Assembly: GCA_022641835.1 (NCBI GenBank)
Contig: CP048717.1
Coordinates: forward strand, 1,364,001 to 1,428,000
Length of the DNA: 64,000 nt
Direction of reading: 5' to 3'
Source of the DNA: Petasospora fabianii
Lineage: Eukaryota; Ascomycota; Saccharomycetes; Phaffomycetales; Wickerhamomycetaceae
In this document: positions 33,701 to 41,600 of the stretch, piece by piece
Layout: every line of letters begins with the position of its first letter
How positions within the stretch are numbered: position 1 is the stretch's first letter
Program-made: the position numbers and the translations under genes
Notes under the pieces: model-generated
What the model was told of the DNA's origin: nothing
Seen by the model: only the letters and a program-made list of their open reading frames with translations
The model's database searches: none

Positions 33701-34146
33701 TTGAGAGCGATATGCTCAAAGGTCTGCTTTGACTGTGCCAATGTAGATGGATCATTCTTAAAGAAGATATTACCAATGGCGTATTGACCTTCGTTAGGGA
33801 TCTGAATTCCATGCAAGTGTTTAAACTCCTTGGCAAAGAAGCGATGACCGATACCCATGAGGATACCGGCACCATCACCGTTTCCATCTGAGGAGACAGC
33901 ACCACGATGGGTCATATTGCAAAGCAAGAAACGAGCATCAGAGATGATCTTGTGTGATTGCTGACCTTTGATATGACAGACAAACCCAACACCACATGCA
34001 TCCTTCTCGTACTCAGGATCATAAAGCGCTTGCTTTATAGGGAGAGCATTTGCCCATGAAGTGTTGTTAGGAGACTCGTCATACGAGTAAACTTTTGTAG
34101 CTGGGTAGTCACCGTCGTCAAACGTATCCTGTCGATGCTCGTTCAT
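27748..34146 (-). CDS. GLT1: NADH-dependent glutamate synthase (GOGAT)
   Basis: Makes two glutamates from glutamine and 2-oxoglutarate with NADH. At 2132 residues it is the fused alpha/beta form typical of fungi. A propeptide of 50 residues precedes the catalytic Cys51 (DACGVGF) of the type 2 amidotransferase. The central and FMN synthase domains follow, with the 3Fe-4S cysteines in RKCHLNSCPVG near 1180. The alpha domain beta-helix ends near 1580. The GltD-like NADH part has 4Fe-4S motifs CMDCGVPFC (near 1672) and CPAPCQGSC, an FAD site VGSGPAGLAAADQL (near 1777) and an NADH site IGGGDTGND (near 1915). No frame break is seen over 6.4 kb. Confidence 0.98.
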   Translation of the reverse strand: MNEHRQDTFDDGDYPATKVYSYDESPNNTSWANALPIKQALYDPEYEKDACGVGFVCHIKGQQSHKIISDARFLLCNMTHRGAVSSDGNGDGAGILMGIGHRFFAKEFKHLHGIQIPNEGQYAIGNIFFKNDPSTLAQSKQTFEHIALNLGLSVLAWREVPHDSSILGAAALSREPTILQPIVVLSELKGVNNLSLDEFEKQHDKKFQKQLFLLRKQATNSIGLHNWFYISSLSNKVIVYKGQLTPSQVYNYYHDLNNADYEAHFALVHSRFSTNTFPSWDRAQPLRWLAHNGEINTLRGNKNWMRSREGVMESSFFGEELDKLYPIIEEGGSDSAAVDNVLELLVINGVLSLPEAVMLLVPEAWENDKNMDSKKKAFYQWAACLMEPWDGPALFTFTDGRYCGATLDRNGLRPCRYYITSDDRIICGSEVGVIPISNDLVIEKGRLEPGHMLLVDTKKGIIVDDKQLKSGISSKFDFKSWLAKVIKFEDLYSKYSSKNITLGSNVDIDTSTSSQTDPRLQAFGYTFEQLSLLLAPMGSGGKEALGSMGNDSPLACLNENPVLLYDYFRQLFAQVTNPPIDPIREANVMSLQCFIGPQGNLLEMNANQCNRILLESPIMKPTQFEALKKITSIIPSWTVAEIDITFPKSAGLLGYMDTIERITQEASDAIYNEHQIIVLSDRAISADRVAISSLIAVGAIHHHLIRHKQRSKVALVLETGEAKEIHHFCVLLGYGADAIFPYLAMETLVRMNHEGLFRDEIQDETIIENYKHAVDGGILKVMSKMGISTLASYKGAQIFEALGIDNSVIDVCFNGTASRIRGVTFEYIAQDAFSLHERGYPSRSTVKPAGLPESGEYHWRDGGPKHVNEPVAIASLQDAVRNKNEHAFDMYAKKEYEAIKDCTLRGLLELDYENSTPIPLDQVEPWTEIARRFASGAMSYGSISMEAHSTLAVAMNRMGAKSNCGEGGEDAERSIVNENGDTMRSAIKQVASARFGVTSHYLSDADEIQIKMAQGAKPGEGGELPGHKVSKSIAKTRHSTPGVGLISPPPHHDIYSIEDLKQLIYDLKCANPRAGISVKLVSEVGVGIVASGVAKAKADHVLISGHDGGTGASRWTGIKYAGLPWELGLAETHQTLVLNDLRGNVVVQTDGQLRTGFDIAVAVLLGAESFTLATIPLIALGCIMMRKCHLNSCPVGIATQDPELRAKFKGAPEHVINFFYYLIHDLRKIMARLGFRTIDEMVGHSEKLKAREDRNTKTCNIDLTPILTPAHSIRPGVATRFVKKQDHKLHLRLDNKLVDEAEITLDKGLPVTIDAEIINTDRALGATLSYRISKRFGENGLPQDTVVVNIKGSAGQSFGAFLASGITFFLEGDANDYVGKGLSGGRLVIKPPAGASFKSYENVIVGNTCFYGATSGHAFIAGAAGERFAVRNSGATIVVEKIKGNNAFEYMTGGRVVVLSHMDSINAFAGASGGIAYVLVSDFKEFSARVNHETIELSSLTDPVEIAFVKGLIEEHRHYTNSELADRILRHFNHYLSSFVKVLPTDYKKVLEAEKQKVAELKRIESEQFLKSFQRLDPDADVTNGDITKNRTPKSISNKSTLKEPKVLDLEDTITDKMLEAKKVEKLDKVRGFIKYQQRHETYRATKTRTRDWKELSKTLSKSEANYQTARCMDCGVPFCQSDTGCPISNVIPKFNELVFNKQWKAALDKLSETNNFPEFTGRVCPAPCQGSCVLGIIEEPVGIKSIERLIIDNAFEHGWVVPKPPSSRTGKRVAIVGSGPAGLAAADQLNKAGHSVTVYERADRPGGLLIYGIPNMKLDKGIVKRRTDLLEAEGIKFVCNTQVDDLTELRAENDAVILAIGSTIPRDLKIPGRDLKNIDFAMTLLKNNTQALLDEYLPEIRTKIEGKRVIVIGGGDTGNDCIGTAVRHGAKSVVNFELLPQPPAERSRDNPWPQWPRIFRVDYGHAEVKDHYGKDPREYCILSKEFIGDEEGNVKAIRTVRVEWKKSESGVWQMNEIPNSEELFEADLVLLSMGFIGPEISKMEVQKSPRGTIPTVNNASYQVEDKLFTAGDCRRGQSLIVWGIQEGRQCAREVDMYLEGNTKLPGNGGIVKRDFKLLEELANGVEQQTSA

Positions 34147-34200
34147 GATAGATGCTATAGCGGTAAGGGTTAGTATTGTGTTCTCTGGTGATTAGCCATC

Positions 34201-34210
34201 AGCCGCCGTG
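34201..34210. promoter_or_regulatory. AGCCGCCGTG element (URS1-like core) upstream of GLT1
   Basis: AGCCGCCG matches the core of the Ume6 URS1 site (AGCCGCCGA) except at its last base. The surrounding 15-mer CATCAGCCGCCGTGA (34197-34211) recurs exactly at 49628-49642. It lies about 55 bases upstream of the GLT1 ATG. Confidence 0.4.
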
Positions 34211-34300
34211 AAAGGGCTTATCAATTGCGATAGGAAAGAGACTCAAGAATAGTAGTGAATGGGGACGGGGTTCTAAAGGCTCTTTCTGACGATATGTATG

Positions 34301-34524
34301 TGGCGGTTGTACTCACAGAGTGACAAACAGTCGTGGCGGTGTGTGTATAAAGTGAAACGGGTTTACCAAGTGGGCGGTTAAGGATGAAGTTATGAATGGG
34401 CGGTTGTTTTGTTTTATATCACGGGACTTCCCGATTCCGAAGTGCTGCTGATAGGACAGCCGTACAGCGATATAGCGGGGGGAGAACACAGTCCATGTGG
34501 GGGAAATATTACTACACTGGGCGG
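34301..34524. promoter_or_regulatory. Cluster of GGCGG motifs upstream of GLT1
   Basis: GGCGG occurs at about 34302, 34335, 34373, 34400 and 34520, four of them as GGCGGT and three as TGGGCGG. All point the same way within 225 bases of otherwise mixed DNA. The binding factor is unknown; candidates are zinc-cluster or C2H2 regulators. Confidence 0.4.
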
Positions 34525-35251
34525 CTACACTCTGATTTTTCTGGTCAACTACCGATTAGATCAGTTGATCAAGATTTCTATAAATTCAAATTACTTCCAA
34601 TGACCCACTCACTCACTGCCTCCCCTCTTATAACCCATAAACTATTACCTACAATTAAATCGAACCATCTTTTCACTATTAAGCGACTAAGCTCAGATTA
34701 CCTTAGGGTGGCCCTACCGTACCCTGATGCGCTGTTTGTTGGGGCAACAGCCCCGTCAAAATGTATATTATTATGATAAGCGTACAAATCTGACCAATCA
34801 GAGATCCAGGATTACTCAATTTTAATTTTAATTTTTTTTTTTTTCGCGCTTGTGTTCTCTTTACACTGTTTCTAGGGTAACACAATATATTAGTATCTAT
34901 ATAACTATATATGTACTGTTGTTAAAAGAGTATCAATTTGGTTATTGATGAGATGTGTGGATAACAGTAAAACGGTAATTAGTGGAGAGTAAGTGAAGAG
35001 AGCTTTTATGCTGACGTCTGGTCATATGTTTATATCTTATGTTACCTAATTAAGACATCTATCCTTGAGCCTTGTCAGTCTCATCTCTACACTGATTAGA
35101 TCACGATGGAAAGTTTTTCATACTTGCAAAGTCTGTTGATAGATAGACCGTGAGACTAACCATATACTATCTAGTAAACTTGAAATAACTCTAAATCAAA
35201 GACATTATCTCCGTAATTTTGATTAATTCTGGTACTTAAGCATGATATTAC

Positions 35252-35349
35252 GTCACGTGATAAATGAGATTGAAAAGAATTAGTTACGTGAGTATCATAA
35301 TCACGTGACTAATTTTTCATAACGTCTAAAGTTTTTTGATTTACATTTA
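35252..35349. promoter_or_regulatory. Paired TCACGTGA E-boxes and an ACS match (possible origin)
   Basis: TCACGTGA occurs at 35253-35260 and 35301-35308, with TTACGTGA between at 35284-35291; these are Cbf1-type E-boxes. Thirty bases on, ATTTACATTTA (35339-35349) is an exact match to the S. cerevisiae ARS consensus WTTTAYRTTTW. Chance matches to such an AT-rich consensus are common, and the origin motif of this species is unknown. Confidence 0.35.
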
Positions 35350-35543
35350 CATTAAGTTTAATGTCTTACTCCTTTTATGTGCATTACCTAGTGCTACCCA
35401 ATATATTCATAGTGACTTGGTAATACATCATATGATGGCAAGAATTAGCTATTTGGGCTAATAATTACTGCGTGTCTCAAGACAAGCCTTCATGCATCAA
35501 CACATTAGTCAATGGTATGCTTCATCTTTAACAAGTAGGTTAA

Positions 35544-35567
35544 GTGTGTGTGTGTGTGTGTGTGTGT
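35544..35567. repeat. GT/TG microsatellite
   Basis: About 12 uninterrupted GT units followed by CT repeats. Confidence 0.9.
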
Positions 35568-36142
35568 CTCTCTCTTTTTATAGCAAATGTTTTATGATAC
35601 CCAAGTTCCCTAAGCTAACCAGTTATCGATATCTTTAGTACCCAGTACCCACCAAGATTGACCCGAGACTCTACTCATTTCATTTAGTCAAAAACTACAC
35701 AGAAATACTCGAGACTCATAAAGGAGACATTCGACTGATGTCATTCCGAACTAAAGCCGTCTCCTAATTGGCCCCTTAAACCCAACGCCGCCGATCCTGA
35801 GACGAAACGATGTAGGGAGACGTACAGCCGGTGGGGTTTGTGCGTCAAAAGTTTTTCCGGAGAGCAGAAAGCTTCCGAGAGCTAATGAGTTGGTTACTCT
35901 ATGATATGTATTTAGATCAATTCTAATCACAATAAAAGTCATGGTCACTCTCAAATATGGATTTATTGGCCTAGCAATTTGTCCATCAACAAAAGCAAAA
36001 AAAACCTTCTTCATCAAGAGCCAAGAGTATACCAACGTCATACGACGATGTTCGGACCCTTTTTTTTTTTTGCTTTTACTTTCGAACCCCCCGAGAATCT
36101 CATCATATGTCCCGTTTGTCCTTCATGCCGCATACATGCACA

Positions 36143-36207
36143 CCCCAGAGACACACCCCCAGCCACAGACATCCGCTAATATTCCGGAGTAGTAGTATAT
36201 ATATAAA
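36143..36207 (+). promoter_or_regulatory. Invertase promoter: two CCCCAG (Mig1-like) sites and TATA box
   Basis: CCCCAG at 36143-36148 and 36157-36162 fits the reverse of the Mig1 core SYGGGG, consistent with glucose repression as for SUC2. TATATATATAAA lies at 36196-36207, only 40 bases before the first ATG (36247) and 73 before the second (36280). That leaves no room for an upstream exon encoding a signal peptide on a transcript driven by this TATA box. Confidence 0.5.
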
Positions 36208-36246
36208 GAGAGAGAGAACACCGACTGTCCGCCCCCTTCCTCTCCG

Positions 36247-37860
36247 ATGATTTACAATCAACCTACTCATCAACGCAAGATGTCTCTCTCATCAATCGTT
36301 TCATCAGGTCTCGGTTCCATGATAGATGGCCGTCCCTTCATCCACATGACTCCTCCACAAGGATGGATCAATGATCCTAATGGACTCTACTACAATCAAT
36401 TTGAACAAAAGTATCATATGTATTACCAATACAATCCAAATGGTACCGTCTGGGATACACCTCTCTATTGGGGACATGCAACTTCTGAAGACTTACTCAC
36501 TTGGGACCATCACGATGTTGCCATCTCTCCAGATGAAGATGATTATGGTATCTTTTCCGGATCAATTGTCGTTGATAAGAACAACACTTCTGGATACTTT
36601 AACGATTCTATTGACCCAGAAAACAGAATCGTTGCCTTTTATACACTATATGGTGAAAATGAGAAACAGACACAAGAGGTTGCCTTTTCCAATGATGGAG
36701 GTTACACTTTTGAGAAATATAACAAAAACCCAGTACTTGATGTTAACAGTACCCAATTTAGAGATCCAAAAGTTATATGGCACGAAGAGACTCAAAAATG
36801 GGTTATGCTACTCGTCAAGTCCCAAGAGTACAAAGTCCAAACATACATTTCTGAAAACTTGTTAGATTGGGAATTCGGTTCCAATTTCACTAAGGAGGGA
36901 TACTTGGGATTCCAATACGAGTGTCCAGGTTTGTTCAAGACTAAGATTGAGAACCCAAAGGAAGGTTGTGTTGATGAAAAATGGGTCCTCGTTATGGCCA
37001 TCAATCCAGGCTCTCCAATTGGTGGATCCATTAACGAATACTTTGTTGGTGATTTTGATGGTGTCACTTTCACACCAGATGACCATGCAACAAGATTTGT
37101 TGATACTGGTAAGGATTTTTATGCATTCCAGGCATTTGATAACACTGAAGATGGTCGTATCATTGGTGTTGCTTGGGCTTCAAATTGGCAATATGCTCAA
37201 AGAGTCCCTGATGATTTGGGCTACAGAGGTTCGATGTCTCTTGTAAGAGAATACACTCTGAGATACGATTATACTAATCCAGAGACTGAACAGTTGCTTC
37301 TTGTCCAAAGACCGGTTCTTGATGATCAATATCTTGATGTTGCTGATGAATTGACTGTTGAAGCTGTTGACTTGAACAAGACATCAAACTTGAAAACAAA
37401 CTTTGACTCTGACAACATTGGTTTACTTGATTTCAACATTACATTTACTTTGACTAACAACTCATTGACATTCGCTGAGATCACCAATTTCGATATCAAG
37501 ATTCTCTCCAGCATTGGTGACGAGTCTATCAAGATCGGATTTGACGGTAAAGTTGGAGAATTCTACATCAATAGACATACATCACATGTATTTCAAAGAG
37601 AGAATAACTTCTTCACTGAAAGATGGTCTAACTATGTGGAACCATTGACTAGAGATACAGATAACAATAAGGTCTATCAGGTATACGGTATTGTCGATAA
37701 GAACATTTTGGAGGTCTATTTCAACAATGGTGCATTCACATCTACAAATACTTTCTTCTTTGAAAGAGGTATTCCAGCTAACATTGAAGTTACAACTGAC
37801 GTGGATAATTCCTTTGTGGAGATTAACAAGCTCTCCATTAGAAAGCTTGAACTTGCATAA
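36247..37860 (+). CDS. SUC2: Invertase (GH32 beta-fructofuranosidase) lacking a signal peptide
   Basis: Hydrolyses sucrose to glucose and fructose. The 537 residues carry the GH32 motifs: the sucrose box WINDPNG with the nucleophile Asp, FSGS, the FRDPKV transition-state Asp, and YECPGL with the acid/base Glu. The C-terminal beta-sandwich is present, and similarity to S. cerevisiae Suc2 is end-to-end. The N-terminus is polar (MIYNQPTHQRKMSLSSIVSS) with no hydrophobic core, so the product should stay in the cytosol. The second ATG at 36280 (MSLSS) is perhaps the likelier start given the TATA position. About nine NxS/T sequons (NGT, NNT, NDS, NST, NFT, NKT, NIT, NNS) remain, as if it descends from a secreted glycoprotein. 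Confidence 0.95.
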   Translation: MIYNQPTHQRKMSLSSIVSSGLGSMIDGRPFIHMTPPQGWINDPNGLYYNQFEQKYHMYYQYNPNGTVWDTPLYWGHATSEDLLTWDHHDVAISPDEDDYGIFSGSIVVDKNNTSGYFNDSIDPENRIVAFYTLYGENEKQTQEVAFSNDGGYTFEKYNKNPVLDVNSTQFRDPKVIWHEETQKWVMLLVKSQEYKVQTYISENLLDWEFGSNFTKEGYLGFQYECPGLFKTKIENPKEGCVDEKWVLVMAINPGSPIGGSINEYFVGDFDGVTFTPDDHATRFVDTGKDFYAFQAFDNTEDGRIIGVAWASNWQYAQRVPDDLGYRGSMSLVREYTLRYDYTNPETEQLLLVQRPVLDDQYLDVADELTVEAVDLNKTSNLKTNFDSDNIGLLDFNITFTLTNNSLTFAEITNFDIKILSSIGDESIKIGFDGKVGEFYINRHTSHVFQRENNFFTERWSNYVEPLTRDTDNNKVYQVYGIVDKNILEVYFNNGAFTSTNTFFFERGIPANIEVTTDVDNSFVEINKLSIRKLELA

Positions 37861-38057
37861 TGATCTAATAACATGCTTACACTATAGAGCTACAAGGTAA
37901 TAAAGAGTTAGATTTCCACCTTAACTAAACACCCAATAATAAAACCAGATAAACAGCCCAAAAACTGATCAAATGAACTGAAAGTAAACAACGCGTAACT
38001 CTCTTCATACGCAAACACCCGGAAACACACACCATTGATTGGATCAGCATTAAGGCA

Positions 38058-38264
38058 TCAGACATCCTTAACACTCATCTTCTCATTCTTCTTAATACTT
38101 GCTCTCATGGCATCAATTCTCTTAAGCAAACTCTCCGTCTTGGCCATTCTCTCCTCTGGAGAGATACTTAAACCTTCACCCCTGTTATCATGTGTAATCG
38201 TCTGATCACCAGGGATCTTCTTATCGAGCGTGGTCTTGATGTCGATTCCCTTGCTGAGAGTCAT
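38058..38264 (-). CDS. Small unknown protein (68 aa)
   Basis: An ATG-to-TGA frame of 68 codons. The product is hydrophilic: a Lys/Asp-rich N-terminus with TLDKKIPGDQTITHD, then a predicted helix SPEERMAKTESLLKRIDAMRASIKKNEKMS. It has no signal peptide or membrane segment. The SPEERxxKTxxLLKRID helix looks like a conserved short protein-interaction helix rather than random translation, and the frame is well placed between the invertase 3' end and a 420-base gap. I do not recognise the family. Confidence 0.5.
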   Translation of the reverse strand: MTLSKGIDIKTTLDKKIPGDQTITHDNRGEGLSISPEERMAKTESLLKRIDAMRASIKKNEKMSVKDV

Positions 38265-38686
38265 ACTGGGTATTCCTTTCCTTCCTATGACTTGATACTA
38301 CTCAATAGAAGTGGAATAGAAGAGAAAAAGACATCAAAGAAAGGCGGGGATCAAAAAAGGAATCTCTGATAAGAACATATGAGATGTGTCCCTACCAAAA
38401 GGGGGCCATTGATTATGTCAGCAGAGCAAGCAATCATTTTATATAAGTATATAAGTCATTACCTACAATGATATGATACATGAGTTACTACAAAGAGAAA
38501 TCTTCATCTAAATCTGTAATCATTAATAAATGCTGTGTAAACCAATCCAAAGAAAGAGGTAATTTCGATCTATAAAACATTCCTCTGCTGCAAGCAAGAG
38601 AACAACCCGAGCCATATAAGCAGCATCATTAAAATTCAACTAAAGTGTATGTTATGTGCGTATAAGTATGAAAATGATAATCAACC
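38265..38686. other. Intergenic region between small ORF and ABC transporter 3' end
   Basis: 422 bases: presumably the promoter of the small ORF and the 3' UTR of the transporter. No motif or gene was recognised. Confidence 0.5.
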
Positions 38687-41600
38687 TTAGCGAGAGCTAT
38701 CAGAGTTGTCAACCTTGTCAAGAGAACCCTCCTCACTACCAACCTTCTCGTTGTACACTTGAGGAGCATAACCTTGAGAAGCAGCTTGGGAAGCAGCGTT
38801 GGTAGCTGTACGGTGAAGAGCAGCCTTCTTTTCCAATTCAGCACCCATGTTAACAGCACCTTCTGGTTGTTCAGTACTAACTCTGTCAGACTTCTTAGGA
38901 ACACGAGCCAGCCAGTAGAAGAGCACAGCAAGGAACAAGTTGATGAAGATGAAGGCAATAAAGATACCAACATCTCTCCATCTGTTACCGTAGTCCAATT
39001 GAACCTGAGCCAAAAAGTCGTCGGTCTTGGACATTGGACAGAACTGACAAGAACCAGTAGCCTCTGGGTCCTGAAGGTAACCAGTACCAGCTTTAGAGAT
39101 GTAATCACCGAGGTAATCTTGACAAGTCAAACCATCCGGTGGGGATAAAACTCTGAACTCCTCCTCAGAACAAACAATCTTATTGTGTGCAAGAGCATTT
39201 GTCAAGTAACCTTCAATGAAATATGTGAATGGTGACACTCTGTACATGAACACCCAGAAACCTGGTAAAGCATCCTTAGTAACCAAGACACCACAGAAGG
39301 TCAAACACATTGTGAAGAGCAAAGATCCCAAGTTACCAGCAGAGTCAGCAATTTGCAATGGGGCAATCAGCATGTGAGCCATACTTCCAATGTAGATGAA
39401 GAACAAGACAGCAAAGAACCAACCATAAGCACCTCTGCCGTTGACCTCGTCATATGGTTCAGCGTTACGGTAGAAACCAGCCGGGTAGTAGAAGCAGAAG
39501 AATCCAACTGTACCAACAAATGCATTCCATGGGGCCTCAGCAATAAACTGAGCGATGATGAAGGCCTTCCAAGAGAATGTCTTGGCTGGACGCTCTCTGG
39601 TCTCATACAAATCTCTCTGAGAAACAAAAGTTGGAAGAATCTGCTGCAACAATGGGTTGAAAATAGTCAAGAACATGAAGAGGGCAAACATCTGGTTCTG
39701 AAGACCCTGAATAGAATTCTTGGATCTAAAGAAGATGAAACCAATGAACAAAGAAGAAACAACTGACAAGAACATCTTGGCCCAAATGTAGGAAGGAGTT
39801 CTCCAGAATTGTTGGAAGACTCTTGCAGTGACAACGGTAAGCTGAACCCAAAATGGAGCAGCAAACTCAGAGTGGGAAACGGAATCATCAACTGGAATAT
39901 TGACAAGCTCTTTCTCCATCCGGTCCAATTCACTTAACACATCCCTACGCTCAGCAGAGTCCAACCAAACTTGATGGTAGTCCTGATTAGCATGGGAACC
40001 TGGGGCAGCACCAATCACATGAAGCATCCATTCAGCTGGGTTAGCTTCTGGAGGACACTTTGGAGCACCATATTTTTCAAAGTAGTCAATCAAAGTCTGA
40101 CAACCTTCACCAAGGTCACCAAAGTAAACGGTACGACCACCCTTAGCCAAGAACAATAGTCTATCAAACTCCTGCATCAAGATAGCAGATGGCTGATGAA
40201 TGGTACACAAGATAGCTTGACCGTGATTGGCAAGCTTTCTCATCAATTGACAAATGGACCAAGCTGTTTGGGAATCAAGACCAGAAGTTGGCTCATCAAA
40301 GAACAACAAGAGCTTTGGCTTAGCAGCGAGTTCAACACCAATAGTTAATCTCTTTCTCTGTTCAACATTTAAACCTTCACCGGCAACACCAACAACGGCA
40401 TCAGCATACTTCTGCATATCCAAGATCTTGATAACCTCTTCAACGTAGTCATCTTTCTCAGCCTTGGAGACCTCAGCTGGTTGTCTCAAGTAAGCAGAGA
40501 ATCTCAAAGCTTCACGAACAGTGGCAGTAGGCAAGTGCAAATCCTGTTGTTGAACATAACCGGTAGATCTCTGGAAGGAAGAATCTCTCAAGCGACCATT
40601 GACAAACATGTTACCAGTAACGATACCCATAGTGACACGGTTAGCCAAAACATCAAGCAAAGTGGTCTTACCGGCACCAGAAGCACCCATGAGTGCAGTC
40701 AACGTACCAGGCTTGACCCAACCATCAACACCAGACAAAATTTCTCTGTACTCAGACTTGATCTTAACAGTGTAATGAACGTCTCTCCAGTGGAAGATAT
40801 CCTTACCAGCTTGAATTGCATCGACATGTTGCTCACTTTCCTCATCATGGTCCTGTTCTGTGATATCACGGAGCTTACCACCTTCAATATCATTTTTAGC
40901 AGCCTTATGTTCCTTCTTCAACTTCTTCAAAGTAGAACGTTGGAAAAGCAAAATCTCACCCTTCTGCTTAGCAGACTCATTGTACTCAGCAAAGATCATG
41001 TATGTAGCGAGGAAGAAAAGGCAGAAAGCAAGGGTAATAGCCCAATTTCTCCACTTGTGAGAATTGGAGTAAGAGTAGGCAGTCTCCAAGTAAGCATCAC
41101 CAGAAACGGTAGTCTCACCGGCAACGGCACCAACAGCATTACAGATCCATGACTTGGCTGGCCAATCAGGATGATTATCTGGATTGTCTGGCAAGAAGGC
41201 AGAGCATGCGTAACGAAGACCGTGGAACTCATTGGCCATGAGTGCTTCAAACGCATAAGCTAATGGGTTAATGTAGTTAATCCATCTGCACCAACCGAGC
41301 ATGTAGTTGACTGGAATTGTGAAACCGACAAACATGGAAAGACCAAGGAGAACAATGTGACCTGGAACCAAAGCCTGTGGCAAAGTGGAGGACATGGAAC
41401 CAATGAGACGGAAGAAATGAGACATTGTGAATGTGGAAGTCACGTTAGCCAACAAGTAGAAGAAGAAACGACCTGGGTCTCTTCTGAAGTTCACCATGAA
41501 GTAGTAAATCAAATTAAACATGAGAGAGGAGAAAGCTTTGAAAGGTAACTGAGAGATAACGGAAGCCAAAGCCTCAGCAGCTGGGTGGTAAAGAGCATAC

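Larger units (their letters stand above)
34147..36246. other. 2.1-kb gene-free region between GLT1 and the invertase gene
   Basis: No open frame here has domain, composition or start context to support a gene. The GLT1-proximal part has five GGCGG motifs and an AGCCGCCGTG element. The middle holds two TCACGTGA E-boxes with an exact ARS-type ACS between 35252 and 35349. A GT microsatellite lies at 35544-35567. The invertase-proximal part has a T-run, two CCCCAG sites and a TATA box. Confidence 0.6.

Noticed and set aside
34936-35012. Possible C/D-box snoRNA (TTGATGAG ... CTGA)
   Set aside because: Box C is imperfect and no terminal stem could be found.
35252-35430. Point centromere (CDEI TCACGTG followed by AT-rich DNA)
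   Set aside because: No CDEIII-like CCGAA motif is present 80-100 bases from either E-box on either strand.
34396-36192. Short ORFs in the GLT1-invertase gap (34396-34776, 35751-36041, 35941-36192)
   Set aside because: Low coding character, no family features, and they cover promoter motifs.
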